This document shows positions 1 through 6,991 of a DNA stretch of 36,863 bases, in pieces. The notes beneath the pieces are model-generated. The model worked only from the letters and a program-made list of their open reading frames with translations, was not told the DNA's origin and did not search any database. This DNA comes from Oscillospiraceae bacterium (GTDB lineage Bacteria; Bacillota; Clostridia; Oscillospirales; Oscillospiraceae). The DNA is taken from assembly GCA_902785115.1 (NCBI GenBank), contig CACZXQ010000007.1, forward strand, positions 1 to 36,863. The letters run 5' to 3'. Positions within the stretch are counted from its first letter, which is position 1. The number at the start of each line of letters is the position of its first letter. Made by a program: the position numbers and the translations under genes.

Positions 1-703
1 TGGGCTTCGCCGCCCCCCTCCGCGCCGTGTTCCGCTCGGGCGCTCGTTGGCTGTGCGTGTCGTTCTGTTTCTCTCGCGCCCTCGCTCAAATGCCCCGTGT
101 CGCCCGCGTCTGCGCGGTCGCCCCGGGGTGACTCGCCCCCGCCGCCGTGATTATAAGGGGGAAGGTGGCGGCGGGGGCTCGTGTCGCTCGTTCGCCGCTG
201 TGCGGCTCTCTCGCTTTGCCCTGGCTGTCTTGCTCCCGGCTTCGGCGCTGAAGCGCCTTCGCCGCGTCGCAAGCCAGCCAGGGCAAAGTTCGGTTAGACC
301 AAGTTTGCGTCCCTTTTCGGCGCTTTTTGTCCCGCCTCACTTGCTGGGCGCCAGCCCAGCGGCGTTCGTTGGGCGCAAAAATCGCTCGAAAATTGCCAGC
401 TCACAAGGCGCAGACCGCAGGGAATACTCCTGTATTTTCAAGGGCTGGAACGAAGCATCGACCCAAACCTGCACGCGAAAACCGGCAGGGGTTCGAATCC
501 ACCAAGCCTACCCTTTGCGAAAGACCAAAATCCTTGCAGAGGTATCAGGATTTCGACTCCTATCTGCCGCATTCTCTGGAAAAAGGTGCATGTATGATCC
601 GCTCTCCTCAAAACGGAAGGGCGTGTTGCTTGCTGCCGTCTCGCCGTAGGAACCTGGCCATGGGTTCCTCGGCGGCTCGTGCAGAACAAGTTGAAATAAT
701 ACA
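1..703. other. Gene-free region rich in inverted repeats
   Basis: I see no supportable gene here; reading frames have no recognisable domain and no convincing ribosome site. The stretch holds several palindromes: 12-bp arms at 135-146 and 167-178, 14-bp arms at 214-227 and 275-288 enclosing a smaller hairpin at 244-257, a 7-bp hairpin at 343-360 and a 6-bp hairpin near 652-671. A tRNA T-loop-like string GGTTCGAATCC lies at 490-500, but no T-stem, anticodon arm or acceptor stem can be drawn around it. It may be decayed mobile or repeat DNA; that is inference. Confidence 0.5.
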
Positions 704-746
704 AAAATCCCCGGCGGAATCGTACAAATCGTACGGATTCGCCGGG
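704..746 (-). terminator. Intrinsic terminator of the DUF4353 lipoprotein gene
   Basis: Arms 709-725 and 731-746 form a GC-rich hairpin with one bulge per side. Read on the minus strand it is followed by ATTTTTG. It lies about 105 nt beyond the stop of the minus-strand gene at 853-2421. The stem contains the GGATTCGCC core found in the hairpins at 28650 and 32145. Confidence 0.65.
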
Positions 747-783
747 AATAAATGCTTTTATGGGCTAATACCGCCGGGCTGTC

Positions 784-803
784 AAGGGCGCCGGCCCCTA
801 CGC
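784..803. repeat. REP-like GTAGGGG palindrome unit
   Basis: Read on the minus strand this is CGTAGGGGCCGGCGCCCTT. It belongs to the short GTAGGG-plus-hairpin family also seen at 2528-2553, 21640-21662, 21756-21778, 28598-28623, 33238-33264 and 33352-33373. It sits just past the DUF4353 gene. Confidence 0.45.
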
Positions 804-852
804 GAAACCGCAGGCTTGCGTGCAGAAATCAATCATTTTGCAACACGCCTGT

Positions 853-2421
853 TCAGAATCTTCTGCCGAAGCCGCCCATCTGACCACCGGGCTGACCACC
901 CATCTGACCGCCCATGCCGCCGCCGAAGCCGCCCATGCCCATGCCGCTGCCGTAGATGTTGGAGCTGAGGGTCACGGTCTCGCTGTAGCTGCCCGCGGTG
1001 ATCGTGTAGGTGCCGCCGACGGTGAGCGCCTCGGCGGAAATCACGACGGAGCTATAGGCCTTCGCGGGGGTGTAGCTGGCAAGCACCTTGCCGCTCTCGT
1101 CCGTGATCGTGACGGTGGTGCCCGCCTGCTGGGCGGAGAAGCTCAGGAGGATGCTGCCCTGGGTGGAGGCGCTGCCGAAGTTTTCCGCCATGCCGGAGGC
1201 GCCGGCCGCGATGACGGTACCGCCCGTGATGGTGGCGGAGGCACCGAAGTCGAGCGCGCCGTTGCCGCTGTTGGTGGGGCCGCTCACAGTGATGACGCCG
1301 CCCGAGACGTTCAGCGTGCCGTTGGAGTCGAGGCCGTCGCCCTCGGCGTTGACGTTGATGCTGCCGCCGGAGATGTTCAGCGCGGCATTGGCGTCCACCT
1401 GGAAGGGATCGCCGCCGAACATGCCGAAGCCGTTGGAGCCGTCGCTGCCGCCGGCCGCGTTGAAGCCGTCGTCCGAGGCCGTCACGTCGATCACGCCGCC
1501 GGACACGTCGATGACCTGCGCCTCCAGCCCCTCATAGCTCTTGAGTACCGTGATGCTGCCGTCCGTGACGGTCAGCGTGCCGCCTGCGTGGATGCCGTCG
1601 TCCCCGCTCGAGAGTGTCAGCGCGCCGCCGGAGATCGTCACATTGCCGCTTGCGTGAACGCTGTCATCCGCGGCGGTGACGCTGAGACTGCCGCCCAGGA
1701 TCTCGATGTTGCCGTCCTCTTCGCTCTCGTCGTTTTCGGAGCTAAGGCCCTTTGTCCCGGCCTCAATGACGAGTACGCCTTCCTCCATCGTGACGCTGTC
1801 CCTGCCCACAACGCCCTTCTTCGCGGCGCTGACGTACACGGTGCCGTCCTTGATCTTCAGATCGTCCTTGCTGACGATGCCGTGACCGGCTTCGCTTGTG
1901 ACATAGATCACGCCGTCGCCGTTGAGATTGAGGTCGCACTTGGAGAAAATCACAGCGTCCACGTTGTCGCTCGCGTCAAATTCGCCGGTGGATGTGAGCT
2001 TGTTGACGCTCCCTTCGGCGGCGGCCACGATCACCTTGTCGGCGCTCAGCGCCAAAATCGCGGCGGAGCCGCTCTTTGTGATCTCCGCGCCGTCGAGGAT
2101 CAGCTTGACCTTTGCGTCCTCCGGGGCGCTGACGATGATCTGCCCGTCGGAGAGCGTTCCCGTGATGCGGTAAGTGCCCTCGGCGGTGACGGTCACAGTG
2201 CTGCCCTCGATGCTCACGGCGGCGGAATCGCTGACGCAGCCTGCGTCGGAGAGCGTGATGCGGATCTCGTCCGCCTCCGCCTGTTCGGTGCCGCTCGTGA
2301 CGGCGGCGCTGAGCAGCGTCCCGTTTGCCGCCGAAGCCGTCACGCTGCCGCAGCCGATGAGCGAGGCCGCGAGCACAACGGACAGCGCGGTGCAGAGCGT
2401 TTTCTTATAGGTAAATTTCAT
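853..2421 (-). CDS. Carbohydrate-binding DUF4353 (Cthe_2159-like) lipoprotein
   Basis: A 522-residue exported lipoprotein. The N-terminus has a Lys-rich start, a hydrophobic stretch and a lipobox LIGC with Cys about 24, so it should be lipid-anchored on the outer face of the membrane. The rest is made of many short turns of the type GDGLDSNGTLNVSGG, typical of the parallel beta-helix DUF4353 family, whose member Cthe_2159 binds cellulose and pectin-like sugars. The last 30 residues are a Gly/Met/Gln-rich tail (repeated MGG and GGQ) ending GRRF. I chose ATG 2421 because an AAGGAAG site sits 8 nt upstream; an in-frame GTG at 2430 abuts that site. Tandem TAACTTAA repeats upstream suggest control by an OmpR-type regulator. 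The sugar ligand cannot be read from sequence. Confidence 0.85.
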   Translation of the reverse strand: MKFTYKKTLCTALSVVLAASLIGCGSVTASAANGTLLSAAVTSGTEQAEADEIRITLSDAGCVSDSAAVSIEGSTVTVTAEGTYRITGTLSDGQIIVSAPEDAKVKLILDGAEITKSGSAAILALSADKVIVAAAEGSVNKLTSTGEFDASDNVDAVIFSKCDLNLNGDGVIYVTSEAGHGIVSKDDLKIKDGTVYVSAAKKGVVGRDSVTMEEGVLVIEAGTKGLSSENDESEEDGNIEILGGSLSVTAADDSVHASGNVTISGGALTLSSGDDGIHAGGTLTVTDGSITVLKSYEGLEAQVIDVSGGVIDVTASDDGFNAAGGSDGSNGFGMFGGDPFQVDANAALNISGGSINVNAEGDGLDSNGTLNVSGGVITVSGPTNSGNGALDFGASATITGGTVIAAGASGMAENFGSASTQGSILLSFSAQQAGTTVTITDESGKVLASYTPAKAYSSVVISAEALTVGGTYTITAGSYSETVTLSSNIYGSGMGMGGFGGGMGGQMGGQPGGQMGGFGRRF

Positions 2422-2465
2422 ATCGAACACTTCCTTTCTTTGTTGTGGCTACAGCATACTCCGCG

Positions 2466-2484
2466 TAACTTAAAGCTAACTTAA
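2466..2484 (-). promoter_or_regulatory. Tandem TAACTTAA direct repeats, likely response-regulator site
   Basis: TAACTTAA occurs at 2466-2473 and again at 2477-2484, an 11-bp period. For the minus-strand lipoprotein gene the repeats lie where the -35 box would be, upstream of a weak -10 TATGCT at 2458-2453. Such spacing is typical of OmpR-family activator sites. The CTTAAAGC string recurs at 25780, in front of the response regulator gene of this window. Confidence 0.4.
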
Positions 2485-2527
2485 GAACGAAAAATTTTGA
2501 GTCTGACCCACACGAGCCGCCGGACAT

Positions 2528-2553
2528 CGGGCGACCGCAAGGGCTGCCCCTGC
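2528..2553 (-). repeat. REP-like GGGGC palindrome unit
   Basis: Minus-strand copy of the same short repeat seen at 28598-28623; the two share the core CCTTGCGGTCGCCCG. It lies in the divergent promoter region between the lipoprotein and flavoprotein genes. Confidence 0.5.
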
Positions 2554-2579
2554 TGACGGATAATACCATATCAAGTATC

Positions 2580-2608
2580 TTGCAAAAAAGCAATTCCTGC
2601 GTTATACT
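2580..2608 (+). promoter_or_regulatory. Sigma-A promoter of the flavoprotein-hypA operon
   Basis: TTGCAA at 2580-2585 and TATACT at 2603-2608 are separated by 17 nt. The start codon at 2671 follows after a leader of about 55 nt with an AAGGAGAG ribosome site. Confidence 0.7.
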
Positions 2609-2670
2609 TATTCTGTCATAGTTTGCAATCGTATGAACCAGACTCTATACATTTTAAGGAGAGAGAACAT

Positions 2671-5352
2671 ATGGCAGAACTCAGACTCAAAATCGTCAAG
2701 CTGTGTCAGGTTGTCGGCGGTCTCACCGGCGTCGTGAACAAGATCGACGAGAACGCCCCTGAGTACTACAGCCTCGCCAGCATCGTCACCGACGATGAGG
2801 CCGATGTCGCCATTGCCGCCGGTCTGCGCAAAGTCCGTACCGCGGCCTGGCTTGCCAAGAAGGTCGGCAAGCCCGTGGAAGAAGTGGAGAAGCTCGCCAA
2901 GCACCTCGCCTGGATCGGCGTCTTCCGCTGCACCTACAACAAGGAGCTGGGCGTGGATGAATACTTCATGCAGATCTTCGCCCCCGGCATCATGGAGATG
3001 CTGGTCAACAACCAGGAGCTGCTGGACACCCACCCCGAGGTCGGCCGCGCCTTCGAGGAGTACACCCGCATCCGCATGCAGACCATGTCCCCGCTGATCC
3101 CGAACGGCTACGGTCTGATGCGCGTCGTGCCGGTGGAGAGCGCCATCAAGGATCTTCCCGGCGTCAGCAACTACGAAAAGCTCAGCTACTATCTCAATAA
3201 GTATGACACCTTCTGTGTCTCCCCCTGCTCCTGCCGCGCCTCCCGCAGCTCCATCAACGACGGCTGCGGCCACCTCGCGGAAGAGATGTGCGTACAGATG
3301 GGCAAGGGCGCCGAGCATTACATCCGCACCGGCCGCGCCCGTCAGATCACGCGCGAGGAAGCGCTGGAGATCATCGCCCGCGCCGAGGAAAACGGCCTGA
3401 TGCACGACATCCCCAACATCGAAGAAGCCGGCGAGAGCGCCGCCATCTGCAACTGCTGCGCCTGCGCCTGCTTCGGCCTGCGCGTTGGCCTCATGTTCGG
3501 CGCGCGTGACGCCATCCGCTCCAACTTCCAGGCGGAGGTGGACGAGGCCAAGTGCGTCGCCTGCGCCCAGTGCGTTGAGGTATGTCCCGCCAACGCCCTC
3601 AAGCTCGGCCAGAAGCTCTGCTCCACCGTCAACATCGAGCCGCAGAGCTATGTCAAGCTCTCCGAGCATATCGTCTCCAAGGCGGCCTGGAACCCCGACT
3701 ACCGCGAGAACCGCGAGGACGTGCTGCCCTCCGGCACCGCCCCCTGCAAGGTGGCCTGTCCCGCGCACATCCCCGTGCAGGGCTATCTGAAGCTGGCCGC
3801 CCAGGGCCGCTATGAGGACGCGCTCGATCTCATCCGTACCGAGAACCCGCTGCCCGCCGTCTGCGGCCGTATCTGCAACAAGAAGTGCGAGCAGGAGTGC
3901 ACCCGCGGCGGCGTGGACGAGGCTGTCGCCATCGACGAGGTCAAGCGCTTCATCGCAGACCACGATTTGAACGCGCAGACGCGCCGCATCCCCAAGATGG
4001 TCAACCAGATCGGCCGCCCCTACACCGAGAAGATCGCCGTCATCGGCGCCGGCCCCGCGGGCCTGAGCTGCGCCTACTACCTTGCCAAGAAGGGCTACCC
4101 CGTCACGGTCTTTGACCGCAACCCGGTTCCCGGCGGTATGCTCACCATGGGCATCCCCAACTTCCGTCTGGAAAAGGACGTGCTGAACGCCGAGATCGAC
4201 GTCATCCGCGCCATGGGCGTGGAGTTCAAGTGCGGTGTGGAGGTCGGCAAGGACGTCACCATCCAGGAGCTTCGTGACCAGGGCTTCAAGGGCTTCTACC
4301 TCGCCATCGGCGCGCAGAAGTCCGCTCCCATGAACGTGCCCGGCGAGGAGCTGGAGGGCGTTTACGGCGGCGTGGACTTCCTGCGTGAGGTAAACCTCGG
4401 CAAGCTGCCCGCCATCGGAAAGAGCTGCGCCGTCGTGGGCGCGGGCAACGTGGCAATGGACGTGTGCCGCACGGCTGTCCGCCTCGGCGCCGAGAACACC
4501 TATATCATCTACCGCCGCTCCAAGGACGAGATGCCCGCTGACCCCGAAGAAGTGGCCGAGGCCATGGAGGAGGGTGTGCAGTTTAAGTTCCTCAATGCCC
4601 CCGTGGAGATCCTGGGCGAGAACGGCAAGGTCTGCGGCCTGAAGGTCGAGCGCATGGCGCTGGGCGAGCCCGATGAGAAGGGCCGCCGCAAGCCCGTGGG
4701 CACCGGCGAGTTTGAGGTCATCCCCGTCGATTCCGTCATCGGCGCCATTGGTCAGAAGATCGATCTCGGCTCCCTCGATCTGGGCGAAGTGAAGCTCACG
4801 AAGAAGGGCACCGTCGCGGCCGACTCCCTCACCTGCCAGACCGGCGAGCCCGACATCTTCGCGGGCGGTGACGTGTACACCGGCCCGAGCTTTGCCATCA
4901 ACGCCATCGCCGCCGGCAAGGAGGCCGCCATCTCCCTGCACCGCTATGTCCACCCCGGCCAGACCCTCACCATGGGGCGCGACCGCCGCGTGTACAAGGC
5001 GCTCGACAAGGAGCATGTGCAGCTTGAAGTGGGCGGCTTCGATAAGGAGCACCGCCAGGTGCGCGGCTACAACGCCGAAAAGGCCAAGACCTTCTCCGAC
5101 GCCCGCGTCACCTTCACCGAGGAGCAGGTGCGCAAGGAGTGCGCCCGCTGCCTGGGCTGCGGCGCGACGAAGGTCGATCCCTACCTCTGCGTGGGCTGCG
5201 GCATCTGCACCACCCGCTGCAAGTTTGACGCCATCCACCTCAAGAAGGTGCGCGACTGGCACGCCGGCAGCTTCGAGACCATGCCCATCAAGTCTGCGGC
5301 CAACCTTGTGCGCAAGGCCGGCGGCATCGTGAAAAGGGCGGTTACGAAGTAA
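2671..5352 (+). CDS. Multi-cluster Fe-S flavoprotein, GltD-like NAD(P)H oxidoreductase
   Basis: An 893-residue predicted soluble electron-transfer flavoprotein. In order: an N-terminal region of about 170 residues I do not recognise; a Cys group near 182-205; a dense CNCCACAC group near 262; a 4Fe-4S motif CxxCxxCxxxCP near 295; the GltD-type N-terminal Fe-S region (CKVACP near 360, CGRICNKKCEQEC near 398); an FAD Rossmann motif GAGPAG near 459; a second, NAD(P)-binding motif GAGNVAMD near 589; and a C-terminal pair of Cys clusters (CARCLGCG, CVGCGICTTRC) at about 826-850. The core resembles the small subunit of glutamate synthase and related NAD(P)H:acceptor oxidoreductases, but no large partner subunit is nearby. 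ATG 2671 is chosen for its AAGGAGAG site. The stop overlaps the hypA start by one base (TAATG), implying translational coupling. Electron acceptor and substrate are unknown. Confidence 0.85.
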   Translation: MAELRLKIVKLCQVVGGLTGVVNKIDENAPEYYSLASIVTDDEADVAIAAGLRKVRTAAWLAKKVGKPVEEVEKLAKHLAWIGVFRCTYNKELGVDEYFMQIFAPGIMEMLVNNQELLDTHPEVGRAFEEYTRIRMQTMSPLIPNGYGLMRVVPVESAIKDLPGVSNYEKLSYYLNKYDTFCVSPCSCRASRSSINDGCGHLAEEMCVQMGKGAEHYIRTGRARQITREEALEIIARAEENGLMHDIPNIEEAGESAAICNCCACACFGLRVGLMFGARDAIRSNFQAEVDEAKCVACAQCVEVCPANALKLGQKLCSTVNIEPQSYVKLSEHIVSKAAWNPDYRENREDVLPSGTAPCKVACPAHIPVQGYLKLAAQGRYEDALDLIRTENPLPAVCGRICNKKCEQECTRGGVDEAVAIDEVKRFIADHDLNAQTRRIPKMVNQIGRPYTEKIAVIGAGPAGLSCAYYLAKKGYPVTVFDRNPVPGGMLTMGIPNFRLEKDVLNAEIDVIRAMGVEFKCGVEVGKDVTIQELRDQGFKGFYLAIGAQKSAPMNVPGEELEGVYGGVDFLREVNLGKLPAIGKSCAVVGAGNVAMDVCRTAVRLGAENTYIIYRRSKDEMPADPEEVAEAMEEGVQFKFLNAPVEILGENGKVCGLKVERMALGEPDEKGRRKPVGTGEFEVIPVDSVIGAIGQKIDLGSLDLGEVKLTKKGTVAADSLTCQTGEPDIFAGGDVYTGPSFAINAIAAGKEAAISLHRYVHPGQTLTMGRDRRVYKALDKEHVQLEVGGFDKEHRQVRGYNAEKAKTFSDARVTFTEEQVRKECARCLGCGATKVDPYLCVGCGICTTRCKFDAIHLKKVRDWHAGSFETMPIKSAANLVRKAGGIVKRAVTK

Positions 5353-5693
5353 TGCACGAGCTCGGAATTTGTGACGCCATGCTCAAAATGGTGCGCGGCA
5401 TCATGCGGGACGAGGGACTGGAAGAAGTCATGCGCATCACGGTGGAGGTCGGCTCTTTAAGCGGCGTCATGCCGAACTTCCTCGCTGACTGCTGGGTCGC
5501 CGTCACCGACGGGACGGAGCTTCAGAACACGGAATTCGTGATCGAGGAGCTTCCCGGCACCGCCCAGTGCATGGACTGCGGCGAGGAGTTTACCGCCGAC
5601 TTGAATGACCTGACTTGTCCCAAGTGCCGCGGCAAAAAGCTTATGCCAATGACCGGCCGCGATCTCACGCTCAAGGAGATCTTCGCGCCGTAA
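5352..5693 (+). CDS. hypA: HypA nickel metallochaperone for hydrogenase maturation
   Basis: A 113-residue HypA/HybF family protein of normal length. It begins MHELG, giving the N-terminal amine, His2 and Glu3 used to bind nickel in this family. The zinc site is two CxxC pairs, Cys73/Cys76 and Cys89/Cys92. HypA delivers Ni(II), usually with HypB, to the large subunit of NiFe hydrogenase, and in some species to urease. Here it is coupled to the upstream flavoprotein by a TAATG overlap, and no hypB, hypCDEF or hydrogenase gene lies in the window. Either those genes are elsewhere, or the protein serves another target. Family assignment is firm; the partner is not. Confidence 0.92.
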   Translation: MHELGICDAMLKMVRGIMRDEGLEEVMRITVEVGSLSGVMPNFLADCWVAVTDGTELQNTEFVIEELPGTAQCMDCGEEFTADLNDLTCPKCRGKKLMPMTGRDLTLKEIFAP

Positions 5694-5767
5694 CGGCAAG
5701 GGCTGCGGAGAAGAGACGATCACGCTGAAAACTTTGTGAGACATTCTAAACGCTAAGCACGAAAAAT

Positions 5768-5826
5768 GGCTGTCTCAAAACATCAGTTTTCTCAAAAACC
5801 GATGTTTTGAGACAGCCCCCTTTTTA
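5768..5826 (+). terminator. Strong intrinsic terminator after hypA
   Basis: Perfect 17-bp arms at 5768-5784 and 5801-5817, nearly continued by GTTTT/AAAAC in the loop, followed by CCCTTTTT. It separates hypA from the convergent EFR1 gene, whose stop is at 5827. The arm sequence GGCTGTCTCAAAA is shared with the outer arms of the element at 21608-21810. Confidence 0.85.
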
Positions 5827-6609
5827 TCAGTCGATATGGATGATCTTCTTTGTCAGGTCTGCGGCCTTGACCGCGGGGTTCGGGAAGCGCTCGCGCTTCT
5901 CGGTGATCTTGCCCACGTTGATGGCCTCCTTCGGACAGTACTGCACGCAGCTGAGGCAGCCGATGCAGTCCTTCCCGAAGCCGGGCTTGCCGTCCTTGAG
6001 GGTGATGTTGCCGCGCGGACAGATGCGCGCGCAGGTGCCGCAGCCGATGCAGCTGTCGTTTGCCCAGAACTTCCCGGCGCGTTTGGGATGAAGCTTCGAG
6101 AAGGCATTGCTCTCGAGCGCGAAAAAGGCCATCTTCGGCGGCTTTTTCTCACTGCGGATGCCTGCCTTGACGGCGGAGGCCACCTCCATGGCCTTGCGGT
6201 CAACGCGCTGCTGCGCCTGCTCCTTGCTCGTGGGCGGAAAGCAGAGGCCGTGCGGCATCAGCCAAATGCAGGTGGAGTGATTGGAGATGTAGTTCCAGTA
6301 GTCGAGCCCCACGATTTCGTCGATCTTGTGCAGACCGCAGCCCATGTAGCCCGCAAACTGCTCCACGGCAAATTTGTAGGCGCCCGGGGCGATTTTGATG
6401 GCCTTGATGTACTCCTCCACATGCCCGGGAAGACCGCCGCCGTAGCAGGGGAAGATGAAGCCCACGCGGCTGGCTTCCGTCGCGTCGGTTTTTTCGGGAT
6501 ATGCGCGCATCAGGACAATGTCCGTGTCGCCGAGGCGCGCGGCAATATCCTTCGCCATCGCGAGACAGTGGCCGGAGCCGGAATAGCAGTAGATGATATT
6601 TTCGCTCAT
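5827..6609 (-). CDS. EFR1 family flavodoxin-ferredoxin fusion
   Basis: A 260-residue protein. The N-terminal part looks like a flavodoxin: it starts IIYCYSGSGHCLAMAKDIA, a phosphate-binding loop for FMN, and has FPCYGGGLPGHVEEYI further on. The C-terminal part carries two 4Fe-4S motifs, CIGCGTCARICP and CIGCLSCVQYCP, as in bacterial 2[4Fe-4S] ferredoxins. This arrangement defines EFR1-type proteins, thought to shuttle electrons in anaerobes. No partner enzyme is adjacent on the same strand. The start has a perfect AGGAGG site 7 nt upstream. The acceptor is unknown. Confidence 0.88.
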   Translation of the reverse strand: MSENIIYCYSGSGHCLAMAKDIAARLGDTDIVLMRAYPEKTDATEASRVGFIFPCYGGGLPGHVEEYIKAIKIAPGAYKFAVEQFAGYMGCGLHKIDEIVGLDYWNYISNHSTCIWLMPHGLCFPPTSKEQAQQRVDRKAMEVASAVKAGIRSEKKPPKMAFFALESNAFSKLHPKRAGKFWANDSCIGCGTCARICPRGNITLKDGKPGFGKDCIGCLSCVQYCPKEAINVGKITEKRERFPNPAVKAADLTKKIIHID

Positions 6610-6991
6610 GTTGGATTCCTCCTACTAAATATAATAAAGTCTCTTTTGCCTGTTTTATCACAAATTCCGCCTGGTGCAAAGATGCATTTGCGAAGAAAAA
6701 AAGAAGCAAAAATGCTTCGGTCGTTTTGTACAAAAAATAAGATGAAATTACGAGAATTTTGCACGATTGATAGTTTTTCGATTTAGTCTACTGAAAAATA
6801 CTTGCACTTTAGAAAGGCATATGTTAAAATCTAATCTATCCAAAAGGGGAATGGGGCAAAGCTGCCCAAATTCTCTTCTTTTATTTTTCCCTGTTCTACA
6901 AAGCACAGCGCGAAAAGACGCGCCTGAACCAGTGAACTTCGCCTGTATGGGCCTGTTCAAAATAAAAACAATCCGACAAGGAGGAAACAAA
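6610..6991. other. Divergent intergenic region between EFR1 and oppA
   Basis: This AT-rich stretch holds the oppA promoter at 6802-6830 and a leader of about 155 nt. The leader has a short GGGCA/TGCCC hairpin at 6854-6867 followed by a pyrimidine-rich run, which could be a weak attenuator. I found no well-spaced promoter for the leftward EFR1 gene and no small gene. Confidence 0.5.
6802..6830 (+). promoter_or_regulatory. Sigma-A promoter of the opp operon
   Basis: TTGCAC at 6802-6807 and TAAAAT at 6825-6830, spacer 17 nt, with AT-rich flanks. No other well-formed rightward promoter was seen before oppA. Confidence 0.75.

Noticed and set aside
490..500. tRNA T-loop-like GGTTCGAATCC
   Set aside because: Flanks do not form a T-stem, and no anticodon arm, D-arm or acceptor stem can be drawn upstream.
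2608..5262. 884-codon open frame on the minus strand
   Set aside because: It is antisense to the well-supported flavoprotein gene, has low-complexity Ala/Leu/Gly/Asp/His content and no domain; a by-product of GC-rich codon use.
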